From: JAYKJB01 sp035284745 [NCBI: Candidatus Sericytochromatia bacterium]
GTDB taxonomy: Bacteria; Cyanobacteriota; Sericytochromatia; S15B-MN24
Direction of reading: 5' to 3'
DNA length: 64,000 bases
Assembly (NCBI GenBank): GCA_035284745.1
Contig: JAYKIL010000008.1
Span: 1 to 64,000 of the forward strand
The notes beneath the pieces are model-generated. The model saw only the letters and a program-made list of their open reading frames with translations. It made no database searches and was not told the origin of the DNA. This document shows positions 1 through 10,976 of the stretch, piece by piece. Made by a program: the position numbers and the translations under genes. The first letter of the stretch is position 1, and each line of letters begins with the position of its first letter.

Positions 1-54
1 AGCGTCTGCCTCCGGAGCAGAAGGTCACAGGTTCAAGTCCTGTCAGGGACGCCA
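1..54 (+). tRNA. tRNA-Arg (CCG), 5' part outside the window
   Basis: The visible part starts in the D-arm/anticodon side. The anticodon stem TCTGC/GCAGA encloses the loop CTCCGGA, giving anticodon CCG (codon CGG, Arg). The T stem ACAGG/CCTGT with loop TTCAAGT, the 3' acceptor strand CAGGGAC, discriminator G and an encoded CCA (52-54) follow. The 5' acceptor strand and most of the D arm lie before the window. It is followed after one base by a tRNA-Gln gene, so the two are probably co-transcribed. Confidence 0.9.
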
Positions 55-55
55 T

Positions 56-126
56 TCCCCCTTCGTCTAATGGTAGGACGACTGGTTCTGGCCCAGTTAA
101 TCGTGGTTCGAATCCATGAGGGGGAG
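56..126 (+). tRNA. tRNA-Gln (CTG)
   Basis: Complete cloverleaf: acceptor TCCCCCT pairs with AGGGGGA, anticodon stem ACTGG/CCAGT with loop TTCTGGC gives anticodon CTG (codon CAG, Gln), T stem CGTGG/CCATG with loop TTCGAAT. The discriminator is G126. Unlike the preceding tRNA-Arg, no CCA is encoded, so the end must be added by tRNA nucleotidyltransferase. A factor-independent terminator follows at 138. Confidence 0.95.
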
Positions 127-137
127 CTCTCGCGCAG

Positions 138-165
138 AGTGACCCCCTCGAGGGGTCACTTTTTT
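138..165 (+). terminator. Rho-independent terminator of the tRNA Arg-Gln unit
   Basis: A perfect 9-bp stem AGTGACCCC/GGGGTCACT with a 5-nt loop runs straight into a run of six T. It sits 12 nt after tRNA-Gln. The remaining 166 bases to the next gene hold no feature I can support. Confidence 0.92.
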
Positions 166-331
166 CTATTTAAAGCAGGTTGTAGCGTGTGAGACGGGTT
201 CGGCTTTACTGCCGGCTGGCGTGGCTGTTCTTCATTTCTCTGTTTGTGCCCACGTCAGCCATGACAACACGGGTCGAGAGCCTCCTACGAGAGCTGGGCG
301 GGAAATCCCCTCTCCTCGAGACTGATGAGGT

Positions 332-853
332 ATGAGTAAACCCCTTTCGCTGCTTTTGGGAACGCTGTTATTTTTTCTGCTCGGGGGGCAGACTTCCCCG
401 GCCGAGGCCCGTTTGGGTACTTCGATTGTGAACTTTGAGCGTTCAGAACTCCTGCGGGGAGACAGACTGTTTCGTTTTGAGGGTCGAATTGGAGCAAGAT
501 TTCGTTTTGGGCCTGCGCGTAGAAACACGCTGGGAAACCCGCTACTTTACGTTGATACCCAAGACGGACGAATCGTTCAGGAGTTATTGATCCTTAATTT
601 TCCGCGGCAGACAAGGGATCGTCGGACGGCGGAACAACTGCTGAAATTATTTTGGCTGGACGTTGGTTTGAGCGACGAAGGGATTGCGCAGGCCGAGCGC
701 GCTTGGGAGAAAACGCTCGCGACGGGACAGAGTTTTCAACAACCCGTCGGGAGTGAACAGGCGTTTGTTTTGGATATCCATTTGAGCACGGCACTGGCTC
801 GAATTCTGGTCGCCGTTGGATATCGCCCCACGGCCTTGATATCGGCCGAGTGA
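332..853 (+). CDS. Exported protein of unknown function, 173 aa
   Basis: I do not recognise a family. Residues 1-26 look like a Sec signal peptide (basic start, hydrophobic core LLLGTLLFFLL, cleavage after SPAEA), so the mature ~147 residues are probably periplasmic or surface bound. The mature part has a beta-rich first half and a helical second half, with no cysteines. The ATG is preceded by GATGAGGT at suitable spacing. It lies 11 bp ahead of another small envelope gene in the same direction, suggesting a two-gene unit. Confidence 0.75.
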   Translation: MSKPLSLLLGTLLFFLLGGQTSPAEARLGTSIVNFERSELLRGDRLFRFEGRIGARFRFGPARRNTLGNPLLYVDTQDGRIVQELLILNFPRQTRDRRTAEQLLKLFWLDVGLSDEGIAQAERAWEKTLATGQSFQQPVGSEQAFVLDIHLSTALARILVAVGYRPTALISAE

Positions 854-864
854 CTTGAGACCCT

Positions 865-1305
865 GTGGCCGTGACACAGTATCAACTTGCTGCTTTCTTC
901 GTCATCGGCTTTATTGTTCTGGACTTGTGGTTGCTGTTCCGCGTTTGGCGAAAGGTTCGGAACCAAAGGGCTCGTGCATTCGGGCGGGAACGGTGGCTCT
1001 CGATGGCCTCCCGCGCGGCCAATGACCCGACCCTGAAGGCCCTTTTGGCCTTGCTTGCGGCTTCGGAAAGCGCCACGGACGAGAATCCAGTGCGTATTGA
1101 TTGGCTCCTGCGCCATCAAGGTTCTAACGGGGACCCCCAGCTATTACTGAAGATCAGTTGGGATGGCAATGAATGGCGCCGTCTTGTTCGTCCGGCTGAA
1201 GCCCACGAGTTAATGAAGAGAGCGCTGAAGAATCAGCCCGCCCTGCAGTCTCGCTCTGCTGAGAATTTAATTGAGTTGCTGGAGCCCCTCGCAAATCCTC
1301 GTTAA
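865..1305 (+). CDS. Single-pass membrane protein of unknown function, 146 aa
   Basis: The protein starts at a GTG and has one strongly hydrophobic helix near residues 6-27, followed by a basic stretch (RVWRKVRNQR), which predicts a cytoplasmic C-terminal domain of about 115 residues. That domain is helical with a short strand pair (residues ~80-105, motif WDGNEWRRLV). No family is recognised. It probably shares a transcript with the preceding exported protein; ansA converges on it 25 bp downstream. Confidence 0.7.
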   Translation: MAVTQYQLAAFFVIGFIVLDLWLLFRVWRKVRNQRARAFGRERWLSMASRAANDPTLKALLALLAASESATDENPVRIDWLLRHQGSNGDPQLLLKISWDGNEWRRLVRPAEAHELMKRALKNQPALQSRSAENLIELLEPLANPR

Positions 1306-1329
1306 ACGCGGGTGGCCTGGGAGAATCTG

Positions 1330-2334
1330 CTAGGGGGTTAATTCCCCTGCAATCGACTGAGAAAATGCACGCGCAGCACGCCGTGGGTCTTCATCAAACT
1401 GCCCGAGCAAAAACATCAGCTTGACCAACGCCGCCGTTGGCGTCATATCCTGACACGAAATTGCACCCGCCTCTATGGCGAGGCAACCGGCTTCATAAAT
1501 GGCAGGTTCAACACGCCCCGTCTGCGCCTGCGATGTCAATGTCACCATTTTTCCCTGAGCGGTTGCTTCGCGGATAAAGGGAATGACGCTGCGCTCGGTG
1601 CTTGGAACGGTTCCCGCACCGTACCCTTCTAGCAGGAAGGCTTTGATGTCCGTTTCAAGCAGTTGCATTAAGCTTTCGGGGCGCAAGCCGGGGAAAAGGC
1701 GAACGCTTAATATTTTGTTTGAGAAGCCCGTTTGAAGATGAAACAAACCGGTCGGTCTTCTCAGCACGCCGTGGCGGATGTCAATGTTGAGGCCCACTTC
1801 CGCCAGCGCAGGAAAATTGGGTGAAGCGAAAGCGTCGAAGTCGTCAATACTGGCTTTCAGTGCTCGGTTTCCACGGAAGAGCTTACTGCTGAAGTAGAGG
1901 CCTACTTCTGGAATATCACAGGTGGCAAGCTCTAACGCCTGGACGAGATTGGTTCGCGCATCCGTACGGATCGCGGCAATCGGGCGTTGTGCCCCGGTCA
2001 GAATGACCGGTTTTCCCAGGTTGGTCAGCATATATGACAACGCTGCGGCGGTGTAGGCCATTGTATCGGTCCCGTGAATGACCACAAAGCCGTCATATTC
2101 ATCGACTTTTTGCGCGATGGCACGCGCGATGGCCTCCCAGTGATTGGGTTGCATATTCGCGCTGTCCAAATTAAATAGAACCTGCATATCAATATTTGCA
2201 AGCTCTCGCGCCTCTGGTATGTGGCGCAAAACCCGCTCTGCAACCGCCCCGGGGGCCAATGGGGCTGTTTTCTTGGGGTCCATTCCCAGGGTTCCGCCCG
2301 TATTAATGATCAAGAGGCGTTTTTCGTCGCTCAC
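1330..2334 (-). CDS. ansA: L-asparaginase, type I
   Basis: Hydrolyses L-asparagine to aspartate and ammonia; type I enzymes are cytoplasmic. The first catalytic triad motif TGGTLG is at residues 12-17 (Thr12 as expected nucleophile) and the second, HGTDT, at 87-91; the TGAQRP segment follows near 116. Length (334 aa) and absence of a signal peptide fit the cytoplasmic type I form rather than the exported type II form. GatD (archaeal amidotransferase) was considered but the protein lacks the GatD N-terminal extension. Its start overlaps the preceding 90-residue gene by 4 nt, so it is probably translated from the clpP transcript. Confidence 0.92.
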   Translation of the reverse strand: MSDEKRLLIINTGGTLGMDPKKTAPLAPGAVAERVLRHIPEARELANIDMQVLFNLDSANMQPNHWEAIARAIAQKVDEYDGFVVIHGTDTMAYTAAALSYMLTNLGKPVILTGAQRPIAAIRTDARTNLVQALELATCDIPEVGLYFSSKLFRGNRALKASIDDFDAFASPNFPALAEVGLNIDIRHGVLRRPTGLFHLQTGFSNKILSVRLFPGLRPESLMQLLETDIKAFLLEGYGAGTVPSTERSVIPFIREATAQGKMVTLTSQAQTGRVEPAIYEAGCLAIEAGAISCQDMTPTAALVKLMFLLGQFDEDPRRAARAFSQSIAGELTP

Positions 2335-2603
2335 GCCTCTCCCACCGCCTCACGAAACAGTTGCCCTGCCAACCGGCTTTGTTCCAATTCGTTGATAACC
2401 CAGTGCCATTCCTCGGGCCCACGGTCTCCGTGAAACTTGCACCGGCCCACCTCTAACAACTCTAAAATGCGTTCCTGCGCCTCTTGATCGTCTGTCACGC
2501 CTTGCTGGAAGTCAGAGACAATTCGCGCATAACCATCTGACCTGGCGATCTGATATGCCAGATCGCCAAGGTCAGTTTCGAAGCTGCGGGTCGCTCGGGG
2601 CAC
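2331..2603 (-). CDS. Small acidic protein of unknown function between clpP and ansA, 90 aa
   Basis: No family recognised. The sequence is mostly helical and acidic, without signal peptide or membrane segment, so cytoplasmic. It begins with GTG two bases after the clpP stop and its stop overlaps the ansA start by 4 nt, so it is very probably a real, translationally coupled gene. Position directly behind clpP leaves open a link to proteolysis, but nothing in the sequence shows it. Confidence 0.7.
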   Translation of the reverse strand: MPRATRSFETDLGDLAYQIARSDGYARIVSDFQQGVTDDQEAQERILELLEVGRCKFHGDRGPEEWHWVINELEQSRLAGQLFREAVGEA

Positions 2604-2605
2604 GG

Positions 2606-3262
2606 CTATTTCTTGGCCGCGCCTTCACCGCCCTCCATCGGCGGCATGGGGACTTGGTCGGCACCGATGCGGGGTGTCAAAACTTGGTCAATCAGGCCAT
2701 AGTCCTTCGCTTCGTCAGCCGACATGTAGAAATCGCGTTCCATGTCACGCCCCAGTTTGTCTTCGTCTTGCCGGGTGTGAATGGAAAGAAGTTTGGTCAG
2801 ATATTTCTTCATTCGCAGTATTTCTTGCGCTTGAATTTGAATATCGGTGGCCTGCCCACGCGCGCCGCCCAAGGGCTGGTGAATCATGATGCGAGAATTC
2901 GGAAGCGCAATGCGCTTGCCGGGGGCTCCGGCAGCCAAAAGGAACGAACCCATCGAAGCGGCTTGTCCCAAGCAGATGGTAGAAACGTCTGACTTGATAT
3001 ACTGCATCGTGTCGTAAATGGCCATCCCGGCGGTCACAACCCCTCCAGGGCTGTTAATGTAGAGCATAATATCCTTGGCCGGATCTTCTGACTCCAAAAA
3101 GAGCAGTTGGGCAATAATGAGGCTCGCTACGTCGTCATCAATGGGGGTCCCCAGAAAAATGATGCGTTCTTTCAACAGACGCGAGAAGATATCGTAGCCG
3201 CGTTCTCCACGACTGGTTGATTCCACGACAGTGGGAACGAGGGCCATACGAGGATCGAACAT
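2606..3262 (-). CDS. clpP: ATP-dependent Clp protease proteolytic subunit
   Basis: Serine peptidase that forms the double-heptamer chamber used by ClpX or ClpA/C. The catalytic triad is visible as Ser103 (QAASMG), His128 (IHQPLGG) and Asp177 (MERDFYM). Length 218 aa is close to the family norm; the N-terminal extension is only about 20 residues and includes the usual axial-loop region. The ATG has a GGAGCAACC-type site upstream. Neither clpX nor tig is adjacent; instead the gene leads a three-gene unit with a 90-residue unknown and ansA. Confidence 0.97.
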   Translation of the reverse strand: MFDPRMALVPTVVESTSRGERGYDIFSRLLKERIIFLGTPIDDDVASLIIAQLLFLESEDPAKDIMLYINSPGGVVTAGMAIYDTMQYIKSDVSTICLGQAASMGSFLLAAGAPGKRIALPNSRIMIHQPLGGARGQATDIQIQAQEILRMKKYLTKLLSIHTRQDEDKLGRDMERDFYMSADEAKDYGLIDQVLTPRIGADQVPMPPMEGGEGAAKK

Positions 3263-3309
3263 CCGGTTGCTCCTTCTATGTCCAATGCCCGGCTCCAGCG
3301 GGCCGGCCC

Positions 3310-3315
3310 ATTATA
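3310..3315 (-). promoter_or_regulatory. Possible -10 element for clpP
   Basis: Reading the minus strand there is a consensus TATAAT 48 nt before the clpP ATG, in the divergent gap between clpP and the ABC-F gene. No good -35 box is visible at 16-18 bp, so support is limited to the -10 hexamer and its position. Confidence 0.35.
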
Positions 3316-3466
3316 ACCGACAGACGATAAAACGGGACATTTGCTTGCGCCCATCCCGCATGTTCGGACTCCTTCGGCAGGCCCGGGCCGTGGGGTATGA
3401 TGGCGGTGTCGCCGCGGATCGCTTGCTCAGGCCATCAGCTTGTTCGTTTAAGGAATCAACTGCGCT

Positions 3467-5107
3467 ATGATCGCTTTTAACCAAGTCGCCAAATTTCAAG
3501 GCAAAAAGTTCCTGTTTAAGGAGGCGAGCTTCCAGATCAACCCGGGGGAGAAGGTGGGGTTGGTGGGGCCTAACGGTGCAGGAAAGACGACCGTTCTTCG
3601 TTTGATAGCGCGGCAGGAGTCGCCAGACGAAGGCCAGATTGTGATTCCTGATCGCTTCCGTGTCGCCTATTACTCTCAGGACATGACGGAGTTGAAAGGG
3701 ATGTCTGTTCTCGACGCGGCCTTGGCGGGCTGCGTGGAAGTATTGGCCCTCGGACGGGAGGTCGAGCAACTGGGGGAGTCACTGGCGGACCCCGACCTGG
3801 ATGATGAGGCCATGACTGCCTTGCTCGATCGTTTGGGCCAAGCGCAGGAGGCATTTGAGGCCGGTGGCGGCTATGACCTTGAAACACGTGCACAGGAAAT
3901 TCTCGGCGGTCTTGGCTTTCGCCCCGGGGATTTGAACAAGGATATTTCAGCGTTTTCGGGAGGCTGGCGAATGAGGGTTGAATTGGCGAAGGCCCTATTA
4001 CAACAACCCGACGCTTTGGTTCTTGACGAGCCCACAAACCACTTGGATCTGGAATCAATTTTGTGGCTTGAGGACTTTCTGCAGCGCTTCAAAGGGGCTA
4101 TTTTGTTGACCTCTCACGACCGTGACTTCATGAACCGCTTGGTCAAGCGGGTGATAGCGGTCGAGAACGGGGAAATCTCCTCCTACGGGGGGGATTACGA
4201 CTTTTATGAACGTGAACGAGACATTCGGCTCGCCAATCTCATTGCACAGGCCAAACGCCAAGAGGACAAACTGGCGAAAGAAGAGGAGTTTATTGCGCGC
4301 TTCAAGGCGCGGGCCTCCCACGCCGCCCAGGTGCAGTCGCGCGTCAAAATGATAGAGAAAATGGACCGGGTTGAAGTTCCAAAGGAAGCGCGCGCGGTGG
4401 AGATTCTATGGCCCGAATGCCCTCGAGGGGGGGATGTCGCAGCCGTGGTGAAAGGGGTTGCGATGCACTACGGAGAGCATCAGGTGCTTAGCGATGTGAG
4501 TCTCGACATTAAACGCGGTGAACGCGTGGCCATTATGGGCGTCAACGGTGCGGGTAAGTCGACCTTGTTGAAAATTTTGGCGGGGGAATTACGGCCTTCA
4601 AGGGGTGAAGCCCGCCTGGGCGCCGGCATTAAGCACGCTTACTTTGCGCAGCATCAAACCGATATTTTAGAAAAGGAAAAAACGATCTTCGATGCGGTGG
4701 CGGCGGTTGCGCCAACGGCGGGGCGTGGGGTTATACAGAACATCCTGGGTTCTTTGTTATTTTCAGGGGATGACGTGGATAAAAAGGTCAGCGTGTTGTC
4801 GGGTGGTGAAAAAACACGGGTTGTTTTAGCTCGAATCGTTGCCAATCCTTCGAACGTTTTGATTCTCGATGAGCCGACCAACCACCTCGATATTCGCAGT
4901 CGGGAGATTCTCCTCGAAGCGCTCCGACGCTTTGAAGGAACGATTATTTTTGTGAGCCACGATCGCCATTTCCTGCGTGAACTGGCGACCCAGGTTGTGG
5001 TGATCGATCGCGCCCATACGACCATCTATCCGGGGGGTCTGGCGTATTTCCTCGAGAAGAACGCGGGGCGCTTCCCGGGCAGCGAGCACACCTTACGGGT
5101 GGGCTGA
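3467..5107 (+). CDS. ABC-F family ATPase (ribosome-associated type)
   Basis: A soluble protein with two ABC ATPase domains and no membrane segment, the hallmark of ABC-F factors that act on the translating ribosome. Walker A motifs are at residues 34-42 (GPNGAGKTT) and about 357-365 (GVNGAGKST), signature motifs near 163 (FSGGW) and 444 (LSGGE), each followed by Walker B (LVLDEPTNHLDL, LILDEPTNHLDI). The linker at ~245-305 is long, charged and helical, as expected for the P-site tRNA interaction motif. 546 aa is normal. Which subfamily (EttA, YheS, YbiT, Uup) it belongs to cannot be decided here. It is followed 28 bp later by a polysaccharide-type membrane gene. Confidence 0.93.
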   Translation: MIAFNQVAKFQGKKFLFKEASFQINPGEKVGLVGPNGAGKTTVLRLIARQESPDEGQIVIPDRFRVAYYSQDMTELKGMSVLDAALAGCVEVLALGREVEQLGESLADPDLDDEAMTALLDRLGQAQEAFEAGGGYDLETRAQEILGGLGFRPGDLNKDISAFSGGWRMRVELAKALLQQPDALVLDEPTNHLDLESILWLEDFLQRFKGAILLTSHDRDFMNRLVKRVIAVENGEISSYGGDYDFYERERDIRLANLIAQAKRQEDKLAKEEEFIARFKARASHAAQVQSRVKMIEKMDRVEVPKEARAVEILWPECPRGGDVAAVVKGVAMHYGEHQVLSDVSLDIKRGERVAIMGVNGAGKSTLLKILAGELRPSRGEARLGAGIKHAYFAQHQTDILEKEKTIFDAVAAVAPTAGRGVIQNILGSLLFSGDDVDKKVSVLSGGEKTRVVLARIVANPSNVLILDEPTNHLDIRSREILLEALRRFEGTIIFVSHDRHFLRELATQVVVIDRAHTTIYPGGLAYFLEKNAGRFPGSEHTLRVG

Positions 5108-5135
5108 GCCGGTGGCGCGGCCCTAGGAGTCTGCG

Positions 5136-6692
5136 ATGTTTTTTCAGCGGAATGCCGGACCGCGCAGCCCTTTGAAAGTGCACCTGCTGGCGCTTATTCT
5201 GGTCATCGCGACCAGCGGGGCGCTGTTGTTGATTCTCTCAGGCGGCCTGCCGGATCGGCGCACAATGGCCCTGTTACTGGGGGTTTTGGTGCTAACTCCG
5301 GCGTTGATCCGGTGGCAACTCGGTTGGAGCGCGCTATTTTTAACGGTTCCTTGGATTGCTTGGTTTCGAAGGGTACAAACTGAAATAAATCCGGGTGTCG
5401 AGCTAATTTCGGGTTTTGATTGGTTGCTCGTGATGCCCGATATGCTCACGGCTGCGGCATTGATGGGCTACGTATTTACCCAACGCCTTCGACCGAAAAT
5501 CGATCCAGTGCCGGGTGAGAAGGCTTTATTGGCCCTCCTGACTGCTTTTATTGTGTGGTGCATATTTGAGATTTTCAACCCTTGGATGGGCAGCATCGCG
5601 GCGGGGTTGAATGGTTTGCGCGTGTTTACTCTCTATATGGGGCTTTACTGGCTGACGGCATATGTGTGCCAAGAGGAGCATCGGGTTTACGGGTGGTTAC
5701 GGGTCACATTGATCATGGTGGCTCTGACGGGACTTTATGGCATCTATCAGTTCGTCGTCGGCCTGCCGGAATATGACATGCGCTGGGCCGAGGCCTCGAA
5801 GGCCAGCGCCCAAATGATCGGAGAGAACATCCGGATTTTTTCAACCTTCAGTTTTACGAGTACCTTTTCCCATTTCATGGTGGTGGGGGCCCTGATGGCG
5901 TGGGGAGTGTTAGGCTTACGTCGGGTCTCGCGCTTGGTGGTCTTGCTGGCGCCTTTGATCGGCGGCATAGCGCTGCTGGCTCTGGCCCTGACCTTCGTGC
6001 GCAGCGCTTTCGTGGCTCTGTTTGTTAGTGGGGTTGCAGGCCTCCTGTTGTCTGCGGGCCCTCAGAAACGTTTGACGCGCTTAATTTTACTCGCCACATT
6101 TGCATCCCTTTTGTTGCTTTTGAACCCGGGCAGCTCCGGCGATGTCGCCCAAATTGAACGCGCTGCCCCTGAAAACGCCGCTGTTTCAGAGTTGGTGACT
6201 GACCGCGTGTTGTCGATTGCCCAGGGCACGGGAAACAGTTCGGTCAATTATCGCTTGGGCCTTTGGCGCACGCAATTTGAATTCATTACGTTAACGGCCC
6301 CGATGGGCTTAGGAATGGGGGTGGGTGCCGGTCAACGCTTCGGTGGTAACGGGTTCGCAGCCAGTATGGCGTATACTGAAAGTCAATACGTCACTCAGTT
6401 GGTGGAATTGGGATGGATTGGCTTCCTTTTGTTCCTGGCTCTGACCCTCTATGCGCTCGTATACACCCTGAGAGTGCATGACAGCTTAGAGGATCGCGAC
6501 CATCGCCTCGTCGTTCGAATTGCCTTTATGGTGCAGGTCGCTCTGTTGATTACAGGCATCACAGGGGGGGCCGTGCTGAGCGTACAGCCGGGCGCCATTT
6601 ACTACTGGAGTGCGATGGGGCTTGTCACTGCGGTGGCGAGAAATGCACAAAAGAGACGCCTCGACTCGTCGTTGCCCGCTCCGTCGGTTTGA
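5136..6692 (+). CDS. O-antigen ligase/polymerase-like membrane protein (Wzy/WaaL type)
   Basis: A 518-aa polytopic protein with roughly eleven to thirteen hydrophobic segments and a large loop between residues ~330 and 410 that carries conserved-looking polar residues (QIERAAPENAA ... VNYRLGLWRTQFEFI). This layout matches the O-antigen ligase / Wzy polymerase superfamily, which joins or polymerises lipid-linked glycans in the inner membrane. The motif NYRLGLW and the glycine-rich GMGVGAG downstream resemble the ligase domain. The ATG has an AGGAG site 7 nt upstream. Substrate is unknown; no other polysaccharide gene is adjacent, although an export protein (14578) and a glycosyltransferase (18822) occur nearby. 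Confidence 0.8.
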   Translation: MFFQRNAGPRSPLKVHLLALILVIATSGALLLILSGGLPDRRTMALLLGVLVLTPALIRWQLGWSALFLTVPWIAWFRRVQTEINPGVELISGFDWLLVMPDMLTAAALMGYVFTQRLRPKIDPVPGEKALLALLTAFIVWCIFEIFNPWMGSIAAGLNGLRVFTLYMGLYWLTAYVCQEEHRVYGWLRVTLIMVALTGLYGIYQFVVGLPEYDMRWAEASKASAQMIGENIRIFSTFSFTSTFSHFMVVGALMAWGVLGLRRVSRLVVLLAPLIGGIALLALALTFVRSAFVALFVSGVAGLLLSAGPQKRLTRLILLATFASLLLLLNPGSSGDVAQIERAAPENAAVSELVTDRVLSIAQGTGNSSVNYRLGLWRTQFEFITLTAPMGLGMGVGAGQRFGGNGFAASMAYTESQYVTQLVELGWIGFLLFLALTLYALVYTLRVHDSLEDRDHRLVVRIAFMVQVALLITGITGGAVLSVQPGAIYYWSAMGLVTAVARNAQKRRLDSSLPAPSV

Positions 6693-6712
6693 AAACTGAC
6701 ACTTTGCTGTCA

Positions 6713-6823
6713 TCAGGGGGCGTGACGATAACGAAACCAACGGTAGGCGGCCCGACCTCCCGCTGCGATGGTCAGCAAGGCAACGGGTCCAAAAACAAGA
6801 ATTTCATCGATCGGGAGGTGCAA
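6713..6823 (-). CDS. Probable 36-residue single-pass membrane protein
   Basis: A short frame on the minus strand 32 bp after ligA starts with TTG, has AGGAA upstream and ends at TGA. It would encode 36 residues: a short polar start (HLPIDE), one hydrophobic helix (ILVFGPVALLTIAAGG) and a basic, aromatic tail (YRWFRYRHAP), which follows the positive-inside rule for a cytoplasmic C terminus. It fills the otherwise empty gap between the convergent ligA and O-antigen ligase genes. No family recognised; the call rests on composition and position only. Confidence 0.4.
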   Translation of the reverse strand: MHLPIDEILVFGPVALLTIAAGGRAAYRWFRYRHAP

Positions 6824-6855
6824 CGGGTGCGATTCCTTTCAGAAAATAAAAACGC

Positions 6856-9188
<2,333 letters not shown>

Positions 9189-9926
9189 ATGGAAAAAGTG
9201 TTTCAAGGCTGCACCGCCAGCGAGAAGGCCAGATTGGTCGCGGATTACTTGCCTCTGGTAAAGAAGATCGCGCGGGGCTTGGCCCGCCGCAGTACGGACC
9301 CGGTTGAGGACTTGGTCCAGGTGGGTTCTATCGGACTTCTTGAGGCGATCAATCGATATGAATTAGGTCATAATACCGAGTTTAAGACCTACGCGGTGCA
9401 CTTTATTACGGGACACATCCGACACTACCTGCGCGACCGCCAGAGCTTGTTGCGAGGGCCTCGTGTCCTCCAGGAACTCTCCTATCGCCTGAGTCAGGTG
9501 GCGAATCGCCTGACCCAAGAACTGGGCCGTGACCCGTCGAACCATGAATTGGCCACTGTGCTGGACGTCACCCCGGAGCAGGTGGATCAGGTAAAGATGT
9601 ACGATCGGCGAGTGACCGTCTTGTGGTTGGACCAAGAGAGTGGAGATGCCGATGACGATGAGCAACGTTCCCTTCTTGATACGTTGTCCGATTCCCGGGT
9701 TGGGGTGGATGGCCGTGACGAATTAGATGATCGTCTGGTTCTAGCGGAGGCGCTCGAGAATTTACCCGAGGCCCAACGCCGCCTTCTGGAATTGCGCTAT
9801 TTCCACGACATGACCCAGGCAGAATTGTCTCGTAGGTTGGGGATCAGTCAAATGGAGGTGTGTCGGCGTCTGAAAAAAGCGGAAAGGCAGTTGCGTCAGT
9901 CCTTAGCACCAAACCCAGGCAGCTAG
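9189..9926 (+). CDS. RNA polymerase sigma factor, sigma-70 group 3 (SigB/SigF/FliA-like)
   Basis: Directs RNA polymerase to an alternative promoter set. Region 2 is clear (DLVQVGSIGLLEAINRYE near residues 40-57, with the region 2.4 stretch FKTYAVHFITGHIRHYLRD), then region 3 (LSQVANRLTQELGRDPSNHELA) and region 4 with a helix-turn-helix (ELSRRLGISQMEVCRRLKKAE) at about 210-230. There is no region 1.1, and 245 aa fits SigB/SigF/SigG or FliA-type factors. A GGAGGT site precedes the ATG. No anti-sigma or anti-anti-sigma gene is adjacent, so the regulon cannot be inferred. Confidence 0.92.
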   Translation: MEKVFQGCTASEKARLVADYLPLVKKIARGLARRSTDPVEDLVQVGSIGLLEAINRYELGHNTEFKTYAVHFITGHIRHYLRDRQSLLRGPRVLQELSYRLSQVANRLTQELGRDPSNHELATVLDVTPEQVDQVKMYDRRVTVLWLDQESGDADDDEQRSLLDTLSDSRVGVDGRDELDDRLVLAEALENLPEAQRRLLELRYFHDMTQAELSRRLGISQMEVCRRLKKAERQLRQSLAPNPGS

Positions 9927-9953
9927 TAAGTGCCAACGGGTATCAGTTCGACA

Positions 9954-10976
9954 CTAGGACCATCCGTGCACATCTTCGTGGGTGAATCGGTTGTTGTCCA
10001 TTAACTGTGCGAGCACTTCGTGGGGGCCGACCCCTTCATGAACTATCTGATACACCCCGTCGGTGATTGGCATGTATACATCATGCCTTCGCGCGTACTC
10101 ATACACGGCCCGGGTCGTGTTCACTCCCTCGGCCACTTGTTTCATGGTCGTGGTAATTTCCTCTGTCGATGACCCCTGCGCCAATTGGAGGCCCACACGG
10201 TAGTTTCTTGACAAGGGAGAAAAGCACGTGGCCATCAAGTCTCCAATGCCCGACAACCCACTGAAGGTCGCGGGATGTGCCCCCCAATGGGCACCAAATC
10301 GCGCGATTTCTGCCAGGCCGCGGGTCAGCAGTAATGCCTTGGTATTCTCTCCGAAACCCAGCCCGGCCGCCAGTCCTGCCGCGATAGCCATCACATTTTT
10401 TAAGGCTCCCCCGACTTCAGTTCCGATAATGTCTGCATTGCCGTACACGCGAAAGGTCGGACCGGCCAGAACCAGACGCGCCTCCTCTATCACTGCGGGG
10501 AAGTTACTCGCAACAGTCGTCGCACTGGGTTGACCCTGGGCAACCTCATGGGCCAAGTTGGGACCCGATAGGACTCCGATTTGGCGGACACACGTTTCTT
10601 CTAGAATAATTTGGCTCATTCGCTTGAAGCTGTGAGGCTCGAATCCTTTTGAGGCGTGAATCAATCGATGGTCACCCGCGAGGTGCTCCCCCAATTCGCG
10701 CAATACGCTTCGAAAACTGTGGCACGGGATGACGAGCAGAATAAGTTTGCAACTCGAGGCCAGTTCCTTCAGGGAGGTTGTGGCGACGATATGGTCCGAT
10801 AATGTGAGGTCTGGAAGGTATCTGGTATTGGTATGGAGCGTATTGACCTCGAGCACTGACGCGGAATCGCGCATCCAATGCAAAACGGCGTGACCGTGGC
10901 GTCCGATGAGTTGAGCCAGTGCTGTTCCCCAGCTTCCTCCGCCAGCAATTCCAATCGGGGCGAGGGTCTTAGACAC
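9954..10976 (-). CDS. gpsA: Glycerol-3-phosphate dehydrogenase [NAD(P)+]
   Basis: Reduces dihydroxyacetone phosphate to sn-glycerol-3-phosphate, the backbone of phospholipids. The nucleotide-binding loop GGGSWG is at residues 12-17; later family motifs include HASKGFEP, VLSGPNLAHEVA, the catalytic-lysine segment GALKNVMAIAAG and GLSGIGDLMATC. 340 aa is normal. The start overlaps the end of the PlsB-like acyltransferase by 8 nt, so the two steps glycerol-3-phosphate supply and acylation are encoded as one unit. Confidence 0.97.
   Translation of the reverse strand: MSKTLAPIGIAGGGSWGTALAQLIGRHGHAVLHWMRDSASVLEVNTLHTNTRYLPDLTLSDHIVATTSLKELASSCKLILLVIPCHSFRSVLRELGEHLAGDHRLIHASKGFEPHSFKRMSQIILEETCVRQIGVLSGPNLAHEVAQGQPSATTVASNFPAVIEEARLVLAGPTFRVYGNADIIGTEVGGALKNVMAIAAGLAAGLGFGENTKALLLTRGLAEIARFGAHWGAHPATFSGLSGIGDLMATCFSPLSRNYRVGLQLAQGSSTEEITTTMKQVAEGVNTTRAVYEYARRHDVYMPITDGVYQIVHEGVGPHEVLAQLMDNNRFTHEDVHGWS

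Noticed and set aside
1330-2334. GatD subunit of archaeal-type Glu-tRNA(Gln) amidotransferase
   Set aside because: The N-terminal GatD-specific domain and a GatE partner are missing; length and motifs match type I asparaginase.
3231-3470. Plus-strand frame between clpP and the ABC-F gene
   Set aside because: Starts inside clpP antisense, has no ribosome site and no domain; the region reads as a divergent promoter.
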